Source: an uncultured Algibacter sp.
GTDB taxonomy: Bacteria > Bacteroidota > Bacteroidia > Flavobacteriales > Flavobacteriaceae
Reading direction: 5' to 3'
Length of the DNA stretch: 64,000 nt
Assembly: GCF_947490405.1 (NCBI RefSeq)
Contig: NZ_CANLGU010000005.1
Span: 1 to 64,000, forward strand
Part shown: in pieces, positions 1-8,237 of the stretch
How positions within the stretch are numbered: the stretch's first letter is position 1
How the letters are laid out: each line of letters opens with the position of its first letter
Translations under genes and position numbers: made by a program
Notes under the pieces: generated by a model
Databases searched by the model: none
What the model saw: the letters and a program-made list of their open reading frames with translations, nothing else
Told to the model about the DNA's origin: nothing

Positions 1-360
1 AAGCTTTTTTTTATTCTTTTTTTAACTGACTTTTAAATGCCTTGTTTTCTGCTATTTATACACCAGAATTTTTTTGATATATGACCAAAAAAACGCTCAT
101 TCATTTTGCCTTGGTGCAAAACGAACCAAAAAATAAAAGCGATTTATAGGAAATTGCTAAAGCACCTTTCGCTGATGGCTTCATATTTATAATCCTTAAT
201 TCTATTTATATCTTCAATCCTAGATCTTGGTCTTTAACTTACTGTAGTGCTCATTATTTCGAAAATCGCTGGTTCCCACCCTGTCGGAATTTCAAGTGCT
301 ATCATGATTTTTGGAATATTTGGATATGGAACTGTTTTTATAAAGTTTAATATCTAAAAA
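1..360. other. AT-rich non-coding region, no gene recognised
   Basis: No open reading frame with recognisable protein character appears on either strand. The stretch could hold the decayed end of a neighbouring element beyond the window edge. I see no terminator hairpin with a clear T-tract and no promoter that I would defend. Confidence 0.4.
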
Positions 361-523
361 GCTATTGTGGGGGTTATTCTTTTGCGGATAGCACTTATGA
401 ATGAGGCTGCAATGGCTTTGGCAGATTAGCTTGCGTTAGGGATAGTAGTGGATAGCCCACAGCCCGACCTTAGGAGGAGCGAGGACTTGGAACGAATAGC
501 CTGACCCCTTGTGGGTAACGCCC
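361..523 (+). ncRNA. Candidate structured RNA upstream of thrS
   Basis: This non-coding stretch is clearly more GC-rich than its surroundings. GCGTT at 433-437 can pair with AACGC at 517-521. Inside that stem, ACCC at 504-507 pairs with GGGT at 513-516, and CCT at 468-470 pairs with AGG at 475-477 around a TAGG loop. The motif GGATAGC occurs at 385-391 (as CGGATAGC) and again at 450-456. Compact GC-rich elements of this kind recur in flavobacterial genomes. Flavobacterial RNA families such as Flavo-1 and 6S-Flavo are known, but I cannot assign this sequence to either. The strand and exact ends are uncertain; the plus strand is chosen only because thrS follows. It could instead be a dispersed repeat without RNA function. 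Confidence 0.33.
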
Positions 524-549
524 GAAAATAAATTATACTTATATATATA

Positions 550-580
550 TTGTGTGGGTTTGTTTATACTATTATCTTTG
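550..580 (+). promoter_or_regulatory. Promoter of thrS operon (TTG-N20-TATCTTTG)
   Basis: TTG at 550-552 is followed after 20 bases by TATCTTTG at 573-580, an exact match to the Bacteroidota housekeeping -33/-7 pattern TTG-N17-23-TAnnTTTG. Transcription would start near 585, about 18 bases before the ATG at 603. This excludes the longer reading that begins at a GTG at 552, inside the promoter. Confidence 0.75.
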
Positions 581-602
581 CAGGCGAATTTCAATTTTAT
601 TT

Positions 603-2537
603 ATGATACATATTACTTTACCTGATGGTAGTGTGAAGACGTTTAATGAGGGCGTTACACCAATGGATGTTGCGAAAAGCATAAGTGAAGGGTTTGCTAG
701 GAATGTGATTTCGGCGAATTTTAATGGTACAACTGTGGAAACTGCAACCCCCTTAACCACTGATGGTTCGTTGGTTTTATTCACGTGGCGTGATGATGCT
801 GGTAAGACTGCTTTTTGGCACTCTTCGGCTCACGTGCTGGCTCAGGCTATTGAGGAATTGTATGATGGTGCGAAGCTTACTATTGGTCCTGCGATTGAGA
901 ATGGTTTTTATTATGATGTAGATTTTGGTGACCATAGTGTTTCTGAAAAGGATTTTAAGGCGATTGAAACGAAGATGTTGGAGATTGCACGAGGGAAGCA
1001 TGATTTTAATTTGAGGGCGGTTTCTAAGGCGGATGCTTTATCCTTATATAAGGACAATGAGTTTAAAACGGAATTGATTGAGAATTTAGAGGATGGCACG
1101 ATTACGTTTTGTGACCACTCTACGTTTACGGATTTGTGTCGTGGTGGCCACATCCCTAATACAGGTATTATAAAAGCTGTAAAAATATTGAGTGTTGCTG
1201 GTGCTTATTGGCGTGGTGATGAGAACAAACCCCAGCTGACCCGTGTTTATGGGATTTCGTTCCCGAAACAAAAGGAGCTTACTGAGTATTTACACATGCT
1301 TGAGGAGGCAAAAAAGCGTGACCACCGCAAACTTGGTAAGGAATTGGAACTTTTTACGTTTTCACAAAAAGTTGGACAGGGTTTACCTTTGTGGTTACCT
1401 AAAGGTGCTGCTTTACGTGAGCGTTTAGAGAATTTCTTGAAGGCTGCACAGAAAAAAGCGGGTTATGAGATGGTGGTAACACCACATATTGGACAAAAGG
1501 AACTTTATGAAACTTCTGGACATTATGCTAAGTATGGTGCTGATAGTTTTCAGCCTATTACTACGCCTAAAGAGGATGAAGAGTTTTTGTTGAAGCCAAT
1601 GAATTGTCCGCACCACTGTGAGATATACAATAGTAGTCAATGGAGTTATAAAGACTTACCGAAGCGTTATGCTGAATTTGGTACGGTTTATAGATATGAA
1701 CAGAGTGGTGAATTGCATGGTTTGACTCGTGTACGTGGTTTTACTCAAGATGATGCGCACTTATTTTGTATGCCTGAACAATTGGATAAAGAGTTTAAGG
1801 ATGTTATTGATTTGGTGCTTTATGTATTTGGATCGTTAGGGTTTGAAAACTTTACGGCTCAGGTTTCTGTAAGGGATCCTGAAAACCCAGACAAATACAT
1901 AGGTGATGTTGCTAACTGGGAAAAAGCTGAACAAGCGATTATCAACGCAGCTACAGATAAAGGTTTAGATTTTGTGATTGAAGAGGGTGAAGCTGCTTTT
2001 TATGGGCCTAAGTTAGACTTTATGGTAAAGGATGCTTTAGGAAGACGCTGGCAGCTTGGAACTATTCAAGTAGATTATAACTTACCTGAACGTTTTGATT
2101 TGACATATAAAGGTAGTGATAATGAGTCTCACAGACCTATTATGATACACCGTGCACCTTTTGGTAGTATGGAGCGTTTTGTAGCATTGTTGTTAGAACA
2201 TACTGGTGGTAATTTCCCGCTTTGGTTGATGCCAACTCAAGCTATAATATTATCAATTAGCGAGAAATATGAAAAATACTCTGAAAAAGTTTTAAATTTG
2301 CTAGAAAATGACGAAATTCGCGCCCTTGTAGACCACAGAAATGAGACTATAGGGAAGAAAATTCGGGAAGCCGAAATGCAAAAACACCCATATATGATTA
2401 TTATTGGTGAGCAAGAGGAACAAGAAGGCAAAATAACTGTGCGCCAGCATGGTGGGGCAGATTTGGGTATGATTAGTGTAGATGCTTTCTCTGAAATAAT
2501 AAAAGAAGATATTAAAAAAACGTTGAAATCGTTTTAA
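603..2537 (+). CDS. thrS: Threonine--tRNA ligase
   Basis: Cytoplasmic class II aminoacyl-tRNA synthetase that charges tRNA-Thr. The product is 644 aa, the usual family length. An N-terminal TGS domain (about residues 1-60) is followed by the editing domain, with HSSAH near residue 70 and a [14 protein letters not shown] segment. The catalytic core has MNCPHH, the class II motif 2 region [22 protein letters not shown] and [10 protein letters not shown], which supply the Cys/His/His zinc site. The anticodon-binding domain is C-terminal. The frame is open from a GTG at 552, but the ATG at 603 gives the normal N-terminus ([10 protein letters not shown]) and lies just downstream of the predicted transcription start. 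It is the first gene of a thrS-infC-rpmI-rplT cluster, a common bacterial arrangement. Confidence 0.97.
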   Translation: MIHITLPDGSVKTFNEGVTPMDVAKSISEGFARNVISANFNGTTVETATPLTTDGSLVLFTWRDDAGKTAFWHSSAHVLAQAIEELYDGAKLTIGPAIENGFYYDVDFGDHSVSEKDFKAIETKMLEIARGKHDFNLRAVSKADALSLYKDNEFKTELIENLEDGTITFCDHSTFTDLCRGGHIPNTGIIKAVKILSVAGAYWRGDENKPQLTRVYGISFPKQKELTEYLHMLEEAKKRDHRKLGKELELFTFSQKVGQGLPLWLPKGAALRERLENFLKAAQKKAGYEMVVTPHIGQKELYETSGHYAKYGADSFQPITTPKEDEEFLLKPMNCPHHCEIYNSSQWSYKDLPKRYAEFGTVYRYEQSGELHGLTRVRGFTQDDAHLFCMPEQLDKEFKDVIDLVLYVFGSLGFENFTAQVSVRDPENPDKYIGDVANWEKAEQAIINAATDKGLDFVIEEGEAAFYGPKLDFMVKDALGRRWQLGTIQVDYNLPERFDLTYKGSDNESHRPIMIHRAPFGSMERFVALLLEHTGGNFPLWLMPTQAIILSISEKYEKYSEKVLNLLENDEIRALVDHRNETIGKKIREAEMQKHPYMIIIGEQEEQEGKITVRQHGGADLGMISVDAFSEIIKEDIKKTLKSF

Positions 2538-2570
2538 CAATAAATAAGTTTAATTTAAAACCATAACGCC

Positions 2571-3116
2571 ATAGCAATTAGAAGAAGACAGCAACCCAGA
2601 AGGGTTAAACAGGAGGATAAACATAAGATTAACTCTAAAATTACAGCACAAAAACTACGTTTAGTAGGAGATAATGTTGAAATTGGTATTTACACCAAAG
2701 GTGATGCTATGCGAATAGCAAATGAACAGGAGCTGGATTTAGTTGAAATTTCTCCAAATGCTGACCCACCTGTTTGTAAGGTTATGGATTATAAAAAGTT
2801 TCTTTATGAACAAAAGAAACGAGATAAAGCTTTAAAGTCCAAAGCCACTAAAGTTGTTATTAAAGAAATTCGTTTTGGTCCAAACACTGATGACCACGAT
2901 TACGAGTTTAAAAAGAAACATGCTGAGAAGTTCTTAAAAGAAGGTGCAAAACTTAAAGCGTTTGTATTTTTTAAAGGACGTTCTATCATATTTAAAGAAA
3001 AGGGGCATATATTATTATTACGTCTTGCCCAAGATTTAGAAGAGTTTGGTAAGGTTGAACAAATGCCAAGACTTGAAGGAAAAAGAATGACAATGTTTAT
3101 TGCTCCAAAAAAGTAA
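2571..3116 (+). CDS. infC: Translation initiation factor IF-3
   Basis: IF-3 binds the 30S subunit and monitors start-codon selection. The C-terminal part from the ATG at 2709 is clear ([30 protein letters not shown], given here by its ends ELDLVEIS and YEQKK). The typical N-terminal sequence lies upstream in the same frame: AIRRR at its start, then [20 protein letters not shown]. The frame closes at a TAA at 2556-2558 and contains no ATG or GTG before this block. The best start is therefore the ATA at 2571-2573, giving 181 aa, the normal IF-3 length. Use of a rare start codon fits the known autoregulation of infC, where IF-3 discriminates against its own non-AUG start. It lies 33 bases after thrS and is followed by rpmI and rplT. 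Confidence 0.93.
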   Translation: MAIRRRQQPRRVKQEDKHKINSKITAQKLRLVGDNVEIGIYTKGDAMRIANEQELDLVEISPNADPPVCKVMDYKKFLYEQKKRDKALKSKATKVVIKEIRFGPNTDDHDYEFKKKHAEKFLKEGAKLKAFVFFKGRSIIFKEKGHILLLRLAQDLEEFGKVEQMPRLEGKRMTMFIAPKK

Positions 3117-3167
3117 TAACATAAATAAAGATAATTAAGCGCAATAATTAAAAACTAGGAGAAGAAA

Positions 3168-3365
3168 ATGCCTAAAATGAAAACAAAATCTAGTGCCAAA
3201 AAACGTTTTAAGTTAACAGGTACTGGTAAGATTAAAAGAAAGCACGCTTTTAAGAGTCACATCTTAACAAAGAAGTCTAAAAAGCGTAAGCTTGCGTTAA
3301 CCCATGACACATTAGTGCATAAGGCTGACGAAGATAATATTAAAACGATGTTACGTTTAAAGTAA
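3168..3365 (+). CDS. rpmI: 50S ribosomal protein bL35
   Basis: A 65-aa, strongly basic ribosomal protein of the large subunit. The sequence starts [15 protein letters not shown] and contains the [14 protein letters not shown] segment typical of bL35. The ATG follows AGGAGAAGAAA, one of the few purine-rich, Shine-Dalgarno-like leaders in the window. It lies between infC and rplT in the conserved infC-rpmI-rplT order and is probably cotranscribed. Confidence 0.97.
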   Translation: MPKMKTKSSAKKRFKLTGTGKIKRKHAFKSHILTKKSKKRKLALTHDTLVHKADEDNIKTMLRLK

Positions 3366-3464
3366 CACTGTTTTAATTGGTTAAAACAAATTTATAAACC
3401 CTGGAGTTAGGCTCAATTAAAGTGTTAGTTTACTAACCGCCTACTACAAAAAACAATTAAAATT

Positions 3465-3809
3465 ATGCCAAGATCAGTAAATTCTGTAGCAAAAAGAGCC
3501 CGAAGAAAAAAGGTTCTTAAACAAGCAAAAGGTTACTTTGGAAGACGTAAAAACGTTTGGACAGTAGCAAAAAATGCGGTTGATAGAGCGATGCAATATT
3601 CGTACAGAGACCGTAGAAATAAAAAGAGAACATTCCGCGCTTTATGGATAACGCGTATTAACGCAGGAGCCAGAGAACATGGATTGTCTTACTCTCAATT
3701 TATGGGAAAATTAAAAGCTAATGATATTGAGTTAAACCGTAAGGTTTTAGCAGATTTAGCTATGAACAACCCTGAAGCTTTTAAAGCTGTAGTTGATAAA
3801 GTAAAATAA
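3465..3809 (+). CDS. rplT: 50S ribosomal protein bL20
   Basis: A 114-aa basic protein that binds 23S rRNA early in 50S assembly. It begins [20 protein letters not shown] and contains [10 protein letters not shown] and RDRRNKKR, typical of bL20. It is separated from rpmI by 99 bases with no gene. In other bacteria bL20 represses infC-rpmI-rplT through a leader RNA fold, and this gap could host such a site, but I did not find a convincing pseudoknot. A strong terminator follows. Confidence 0.97.
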   Translation: MPRSVNSVAKRARRKKVLKQAKGYFGRRKNVWTVAKNAVDRAMQYSYRDRRNKKRTFRALWITRINAGAREHGLSYSQFMGKLKANDIELNRKVLADLAMNNPEAFKAVVDKVK

Positions 3810-3847
3810 GGCGCTTAGCCTATTGTAAAACATATTATTCGCTTAAT

Positions 3848-3878
3848 AAAAATCCGATTCGAAAGAGTCGGATTTTTT
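3848..3878 (+). terminator. Rho-independent terminator after rplT
   Basis: A stem of about 13 pairs (3848-3860 with 3865-3877, one wobble) is capped by a GAAA tetraloop at 3861-3864 and followed by a T-run. It closes the thrS-infC-rpmI-rplT unit. The 27 bases at 3853-3879 recur exactly at 5257-5283. Confidence 0.88.
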
Positions 3879-4064
3879 AATTTGGCAACTAAACTAAAAA
3901 GCATAGACTAATTACATAAATTATAGTTAATCAACAACTTAACTTAAGTTAATCGAATTTTTAAGTCATCTGGCTTTATTATTCATTTTAGTCTAAAACT
4001 ATTATTACCTTTATTTTTAATAGCATTTCTCTCTAGTTTAACCAATTTTTAAAAACAAGCTATT

Positions 4065-5231
4065 ATGAAAAACAAATTTATTAATTACTTTGCTAAAGCA
4101 CTTCTTATTACTGCCTTTTTAGGAGTATTAAGTTGTGAAACAGAAACTTTATTTGAAGAAGAACAAGCCCTAGAATTAGATGCAACACTTTCATCTGAAG
4201 CTCGAAAAGGAAAAGGCAAGAAAACCAAAGGTACATCCTTTGATTTTTCTGAAGATTGTAAAATTACAGATAAAACAAATCTCTACGCTGGTCAGAACAT
4301 ATTGGTTGGTGATGTAACTGTTAATACTGATGGCGTTAACTATGTAATAACATATAATATTACCGATAGTGGTTATTGCTTGTCTGAAACTCATTTATCT
4401 GTAGTATCTAATCCAGAGAATTTTCCAATGAGTGGCGGTGGAAATCCAAAAAACGGTCATTTTGAATATAAAAATTCTCATGATTGTGTAGATTCATACT
4501 CTTATGTAGTACCAATGTCAAAAGGAAACTACATAGCAGCTCATGGCGTTGTAAATTGTGTTGCCCAATCAGATTCAGATGATATACTTAACAATTTACC
4601 ATCTTTAGTAAATTTGTGTATTACAGCTAGAGGTGCAGACGCACTTGACAGCTACTTTGATATCACAATAAATAATACAATATTAAGTGGTGATTATGAC
4701 GCTTGGTGCATTGATGTTGATCTTGATCCTGGCACTTGTTATGATGCCGATGTTTATTCGTCAATCAATGATGAGTTACCAGCTGGAGCTTTTGAAAATC
4801 CACAGAATTTTGACAAAGTAAATTGGATTATGAACCAAGATTTTATTGGTAAAACAAGTCAATCAGGTAAAACTTTTACTTATGGACATGTACAATGGGC
4901 AATTTGGGAACTTATTGATGATAATAACTGTGCTTTGTGTAAATACCTTACAGATCCTACTGGGGAGTGGTTTTTAAATAGGTCAGAAAATGAAGCTTTA
5001 GGAATGGAGATAGTTCAAGCTTCTTTAGATAATGGAGAAGGTTTTATTCCTAGTTGTGATGAATTAGTTTCTGTTATTTTGATTCCAAATGACAATACTC
5101 AACCAATTTTCATTTCTATTCCTGTAACGTGTGGTGAACCACAAGAATGTGAAGAAACTGTTTGGGGTGACGGATGTGATTTCCCTGGCAATAATTGGGC
5201 AACTTATTTTAGTGTAAGTTCTGGTCATTAA
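4065..5231 (+). CDS. Lipoprotein with thioester-domain-like motif
   Basis: A 388-aa secreted lipoprotein of unknown function. Residues 1-24 form a lipoprotein signal (GVLSC, Cys24), followed by an acidic linker and a basic KGKGKKTKG patch. The central region has AWCIDVDLDP (Cys215), VNWIMNQ (about 252-258) and HVQWAIWELID (Gln277). This order (Cys-Ile-Asp, then a VxxIM/L segment, then Q-x-AIW) is how thioester domains (TED) of Gram-positive adhesins look, where that Cys and Gln form an internal thioester that bonds covalently to host or surface amines. About 14 cysteines are present in the mature chain, many possibly disulfide-bonded. The C-terminus has ETVWGDG and NNWATYF, a tail I cannot assign. 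It stands alone between two identical terminators; upstream, TACCTTTA at 4006-4013 is a near-match -7 element. The family call is an inference from motifs only. Confidence 0.8.
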   Translation: MKNKFINYFAKALLITAFLGVLSCETETLFEEEQALELDATLSSEARKGKGKKTKGTSFDFSEDCKITDKTNLYAGQNILVGDVTVNTDGVNYVITYNITDSGYCLSETHLSVVSNPENFPMSGGGNPKNGHFEYKNSHDCVDSYSYVVPMSKGNYIAAHGVVNCVAQSDSDDILNNLPSLVNLCITARGADALDSYFDITINNTILSGDYDAWCIDVDLDPGTCYDADVYSSINDELPAGAFENPQNFDKVNWIMNQDFIGKTSQSGKTFTYGHVQWAIWELIDDNNCALCKYLTDPTGEWFLNRSENEALGMEIVQASLDNGEGFIPSCDELVSVILIPNDNTQPIFISIPVTCGEPQECEETVWGDGCDFPGNNWATYFSVSSGH

Positions 5232-5249
5232 TATTATAAAAAACTTATT

Positions 5250-5283
5250 TTAAAAGTCCGATTCGAAAGAGTCGGATTTTTTA
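5250..5283 (+). terminator. Rho-independent terminator after the lipoprotein gene
   Basis: The hairpin TCCGATTC-GAAA-GAGTCGGA with a T-run is identical over 27 bases (5257-5283) to the terminator after rplT (3853-3879). The outer A/T pairs differ, because the upstream flank here is AAAAG. Confidence 0.88.
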
Positions 5284-5312
5284 TTATTACAAAGTCTATT
5301 TAAAATACTTTT

Positions 5313-6143
5313 ATGAATTTATCCCATATTAAATTGATTGCTACCGATATGGATGGCACCTTATTAAACAAAAATCATGAGGTTAGTAAATTATTTTTTA
5401 AATTATTTGAACAACTTAAAAAACATAATGTTTTGTTTGTAGCTGCAAGTGGACGACCGCTTTACGGTATAGTTGAAAAATTAAACTCTATAAAAAACGA
5501 TATTTTTATTGTTGCAGAAAACGGAGGGCTTATTATGCAAGGTGATAAATTAATATTATCTACACCTTTTAAAAAAAACGATTTATTTGATATAGAATCT
5601 TTAATCAAACTAAATAGAGATATTTTCCCTGTTTACTGCACAAAAACAAAAGCTTATTCATACAGAATATCTGAATCTAGTTCCCCTGTTGAATCTCTAA
5701 CTGAGTACTATCCCAATATTGAGTTTATTGAACACCTTAGTGATATTAAGGAAGAAATAATAAAAATTGCTTTATATAATGCTGAGGATTCAGAAAAATA
5801 TATATACCCCTATTTTAAACATTTAGAGACAGAATATAAAGTTATAGTATCCGGAAAACAATGGTTAGACATCTCTAACAACTCAGCAAACAAAGGAAAC
5901 GCTATACAGTTACTCCAGAAAAAATTCAATATATCACCTGATGAAACCTTGGTGTTTGGAGATTATAATAATGATATAGATATGTTAAAACAAGCAACTT
6001 ATAGTTTTGCTATGGAAAATGCGCATCCAGATGTTATAGAAATTGCAAATTTTAAGACCAAGAGTAATAACAATTTAGGAGTAGAATTGATTTTAGAAAA
6101 ACTGGTTGCTGCCAAACTAAGAACCAAAAGCAGTAATAACTAA
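5313..6143 (+). CDS. HAD-superfamily (Cof-type) hydrolase
   Basis: A 276-aa cytoplasmic phosphatase of the HAD-IIB (Cof/YbiV-like) type, probably acting on sugar phosphates or flavin nucleotides; the substrate is not predictable. Motif I is ATDMDGTLLN near residue 11, with Asp nucleophile and Asp acid/base. Motif II lies around AASGRP, motif III is the Lys of NKGNAIQLL, and motif IV is VFGDYNNDIDML. A C2-type cap fills the middle third. Its last 27 bases overlap the convergent YjbQ gene. Confidence 0.92.
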   Translation: MNLSHIKLIATDMDGTLLNKNHEVSKLFFKLFEQLKKHNVLFVAASGRPLYGIVEKLNSIKNDIFIVAENGGLIMQGDKLILSTPFKKNDLFDIESLIKLNRDIFPVYCTKTKAYSYRISESSSPVESLTEYYPNIEFIEHLSDIKEEIIKIALYNAEDSEKYIYPYFKHLETEYKVIVSGKQWLDISNNSANKGNAIQLLQKKFNISPDETLVFGDYNNDIDMLKQATYSFAMENAHPDVIEIANFKTKSNNNLGVELILEKLVAAKLRTKSSNN

Positions 6144-6539
6144 TTTTCTAGCCCCTCCATAATCTCTATGCTCACATAAATAAATTCCTTGCCAAATCCC
6201 TAAATTCAAATTTCCTTTTGTAATGGGTATTTGAACAGAAGCTCCTAATAATGATGCTTTGATATGCGCCGGCATATCGTCAGTTCCCTCATAAGTGTGT
6301 TGATAATAAGGTGCGTTTTCAGGAACCATTTTATTGAAGTGACTTTCAAAATCGGTACGCACTGTAAAATCTGCATTCTCATTAATCGTTAAACTTGCAG
6401 ATGTATGTTTTATAAAGACTTGTAACTGTCCTATTTGAATTTCTTTTAATTCAGGGATTGCACTTAAAACCTCATTTGTGATTAAATGAAACCCTCTCGT
6501 ATAGGGTTCTAATTTAATTTCTTTTTGAAAATATTTCAT
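6117..6539 (-). CDS. YjbQ family protein (UPF0047)
   Basis: A 140-aa protein of the YjbQ/UPF0047 family, for which thiamine-phosphate-synthase-like activity has been reported in some members; the cellular role is unsettled. Recognisable signatures are HTSASLTINENAD (about 46-58), GTDDMPAHIK and NLGIWQGIYLCEHRD. These carry the conserved His/Asp/Glu residues of the presumed metal site. Family length is normal. It converges on the HAD gene with a 27-base overlap at the 3' ends, and an EF-hand gene precedes it 10 bases upstream on the same strand, suggesting cotranscription. Confidence 0.92.
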   Translation of the reverse strand: MKYFQKEIKLEPYTRGFHLITNEVLSAIPELKEIQIGQLQVFIKHTSASLTINENADFTVRTDFESHFNKMVPENAPYYQHTYEGTDDMPAHIKASLLGASVQIPITKGNLNLGIWQGIYLCEHRDYGGARKLVITAFGS

Positions 6540-6549
6540 AAAGATTTAA

Positions 6550-6828
6550 CTACAGAACGTCTGTTGCCATTTCTTTTAATGCTACTTTAAATTCTTTCCA
6601 ATCTATCTTGCCATCGCCATCTTTATCGTATCCTTCAATTAGTTTTGAACCTACTAAGCCTCGGATAAACCCATTAATTTCAGCTTCTTTCAAAAGTTTA
6701 ACCACTTCTTTTTTGGAAAGTTTACCATCACCATTTTTATCAAAAAAATTGAATGCTACTTGAGGGGATTCAAAATGCTTTGTAAGTATGATTTGAATTT
6801 TCTTGATTATTGTTTTTTTAGAAGCCAT
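6550..6828 (-). CDS. Small EF-hand calcium-binding protein
   Basis: A 92-aa protein with two canonical 12-residue EF-hand loops: DKNGDGKLSKKE at residues 30-41 and DKDGDGKIDWKE at 68-79, each with Asp/Asn at positions 1, 3 and 5 and Glu at 12. There is no signal peptide, so it is probably a cytoplasmic calcium sensor or buffer. The two loops are joined by a helical segment, as in a calmodulin-like pair. It is followed 10 bases later by yjbQ. No partner can be named. Confidence 0.85.
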   Translation of the reverse strand: MASKKTIIKKIQIILTKHFESPQVAFNFFDKNGDGKLSKKEVVKLLKEAEINGFIRGLVGSKLIEGYDKDGDGKIDWKEFKVALKEMATDVL

Positions 6829-6912
6829 AATATAGATGTTTAAAGGTTTAGAGAGTTAAAAAATCATGGAGCATCACTAAATACTGCTCAAGGATACTTA
6901 ATTAATCTAACA

Positions 6913-8169
6913 TCAAGTTTTTTGTTTCTTTTTACGTGCTGCAGGAAATAAAACATTATTCAATATTAATCTATAACCTGGTGAGGTTGGATGTAAATCT
7001 AACTCAGTTTTGGCATCCCCTACTCTATGTTGATAATCTTCTGGGTCATGTCCTCCGTAAAAAGTAAAAAAGCCTTTACCTTTTATTCCATGAATATATT
7101 TGGCTTCTCCATTTATTTTGGTCTCACCCAATACCAAAACATTTGATTTAATTTCGTCTCGAGTAAATGACGTAGTTTGTCCCATAAAACCTTTTACTAA
7201 AGCCGTATGGTTTTGACAAAGCATTGTAGGTATTGGGTCCCATTTTGCTGAAAACTCCATTAAAGAAAAATAATCTGATGTTTTTGGAATCATCCGTTTT
7301 CTGGTCATATCTATTGAAGAAAATTCATAAATTTTTGGGCTTCTTTCTAAAATATAATCTTTAAACGCGAAGGTTTTTGCGTAATCAATTTTATTTTGAT
7401 ATCCAGGAGAGCTTCCATCTCCATCAAACATGGGTTCGCAAATATCGACTCCTTCAGCTGATAATGCAATATCAAAACTATCTGTGGCACTACACATAGC
7501 AAACATAAAACCACCGCCAATTACATAATCTCTAATTTTTAAAGCTACTGCCAATTTCTCTTCAGAAACTTTATTGTAACCTAACTCAGTTGCTAGCTTT
7601 TCAGCTTCTTTTTTCTCTTGAATATACCATGAAGCTGCCCTATATTGAGCATAAAATTTACCGTATTGTCCTGTAAAATCTTCATGATGTAAGTGTAACC
7701 AATCAAAAACTAGTAAACCATCATTTAAAACTTCTTCATCATAAACTGTTTCATAAGGAATTTCAGCATATTGTAAAACCATAGTCACCGCATCATCCCA
7801 TGGTTGTTTACCATTGGGTGTATAAACAGCAATTTTAGGTGCTTTTTCTAACACTACTGCTTCCATATTTTGACTTGGACTTGCTATATCTTCTAGAATA
7901 CTCTCAGCTTTGGCATTAGAAATAACTTCAAAAGATACACCTCTAATTTGACATTCTCTTTTAATTTCCTCTGTATCTGGCAATAAAAAAGAACCTCCTT
8001 TATAATTTAATAACCATTTTACCTTTAACTCTTTTTTGAGTGTCCAGTAAGTCATTCCGTAAGCTTTTAGATGATTTTTTTGGCTTTCAACATCCATAGG
8101 AATTAGGATATAAGAAGCAAACAAAGGCGTGTAAAATAACAGAAGTGTTATAAGTAGGGCTTTCTTCAT
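6913..8169 (-). CDS. Secreted protein of the family labelled asparagine synthetase B
   Basis: A 418-aa exported protein conserved in flavobacteria, where homologues usually carry the label 'asparagine synthetase B'. It has none of the features of AsnB: no N-terminal Cys2 glutaminase and no SGGxDS ATP-pyrophosphatase loop. From the ATG at 8169 there is a Sec signal (MKKALLITLLLFYTPLFASY). Conserved-looking segments are KNHLKAYGMTYW, NYKGGSFLLP, WLHLHHEDFTGQYGK, FMFAMCSATDSFDIAL and FYGGHDPEDYQH. The GGG-x3-AMCSATD segment resembles a glutamine-amidotransferase-like or ThuA-like nucleophile elbow, but that is an inference. The frame extends to a TTG at 8187, but the ATG 18 bases later gives the better signal peptide. 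Confidence 0.82.
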   Translation of the reverse strand: MKKALLITLLLFYTPLFASYILIPMDVESQKNHLKAYGMTYWTLKKELKVKWLLNYKGGSFLLPDTEEIKRECQIRGVSFEVISNAKAESILEDIASPSQNMEAVVLEKAPKIAVYTPNGKQPWDDAVTMVLQYAEIPYETVYDEEVLNDGLLVFDWLHLHHEDFTGQYGKFYAQYRAASWYIQEKKEAEKLATELGYNKVSEEKLAVALKIRDYVIGGGFMFAMCSATDSFDIALSAEGVDICEPMFDGDGSSPGYQNKIDYAKTFAFKDYILERSPKIYEFSSIDMTRKRMIPKTSDYFSLMEFSAKWDPIPTMLCQNHTALVKGFMGQTTSFTRDEIKSNVLVLGETKINGEAKYIHGIKGKGFFTFYGGHDPEDYQHRVGDAKTELDLHPTSPGYRLILNNVLFPAARKKKQKT

Positions 8170-8237
8170 AGGTTGAAAGATACTCAAAAAATATACCTGA
8201 AAGAAAATTTTATAAAAATATTAGGCTTATAACGGAC

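Noticed and set aside
552-602. A GTG-initiated 17-codon extension of thrS.
   Set aside because: It lies across the promoter and adds residues absent from the family; the ATG at 603 is correct.
3366-3464. A bL20-binding leader between rpmI and rplT.
   Set aside because: Some complementary stretches exist, but I could not build a convincing pseudoknot or helix junction like the known leader.
8170-8187. A TTG start six codons upstream for the secreted 'asparagine synthetase' protein.
   Set aside because: The ATG at 8169 gives a standard signal peptide and needs no rare start.
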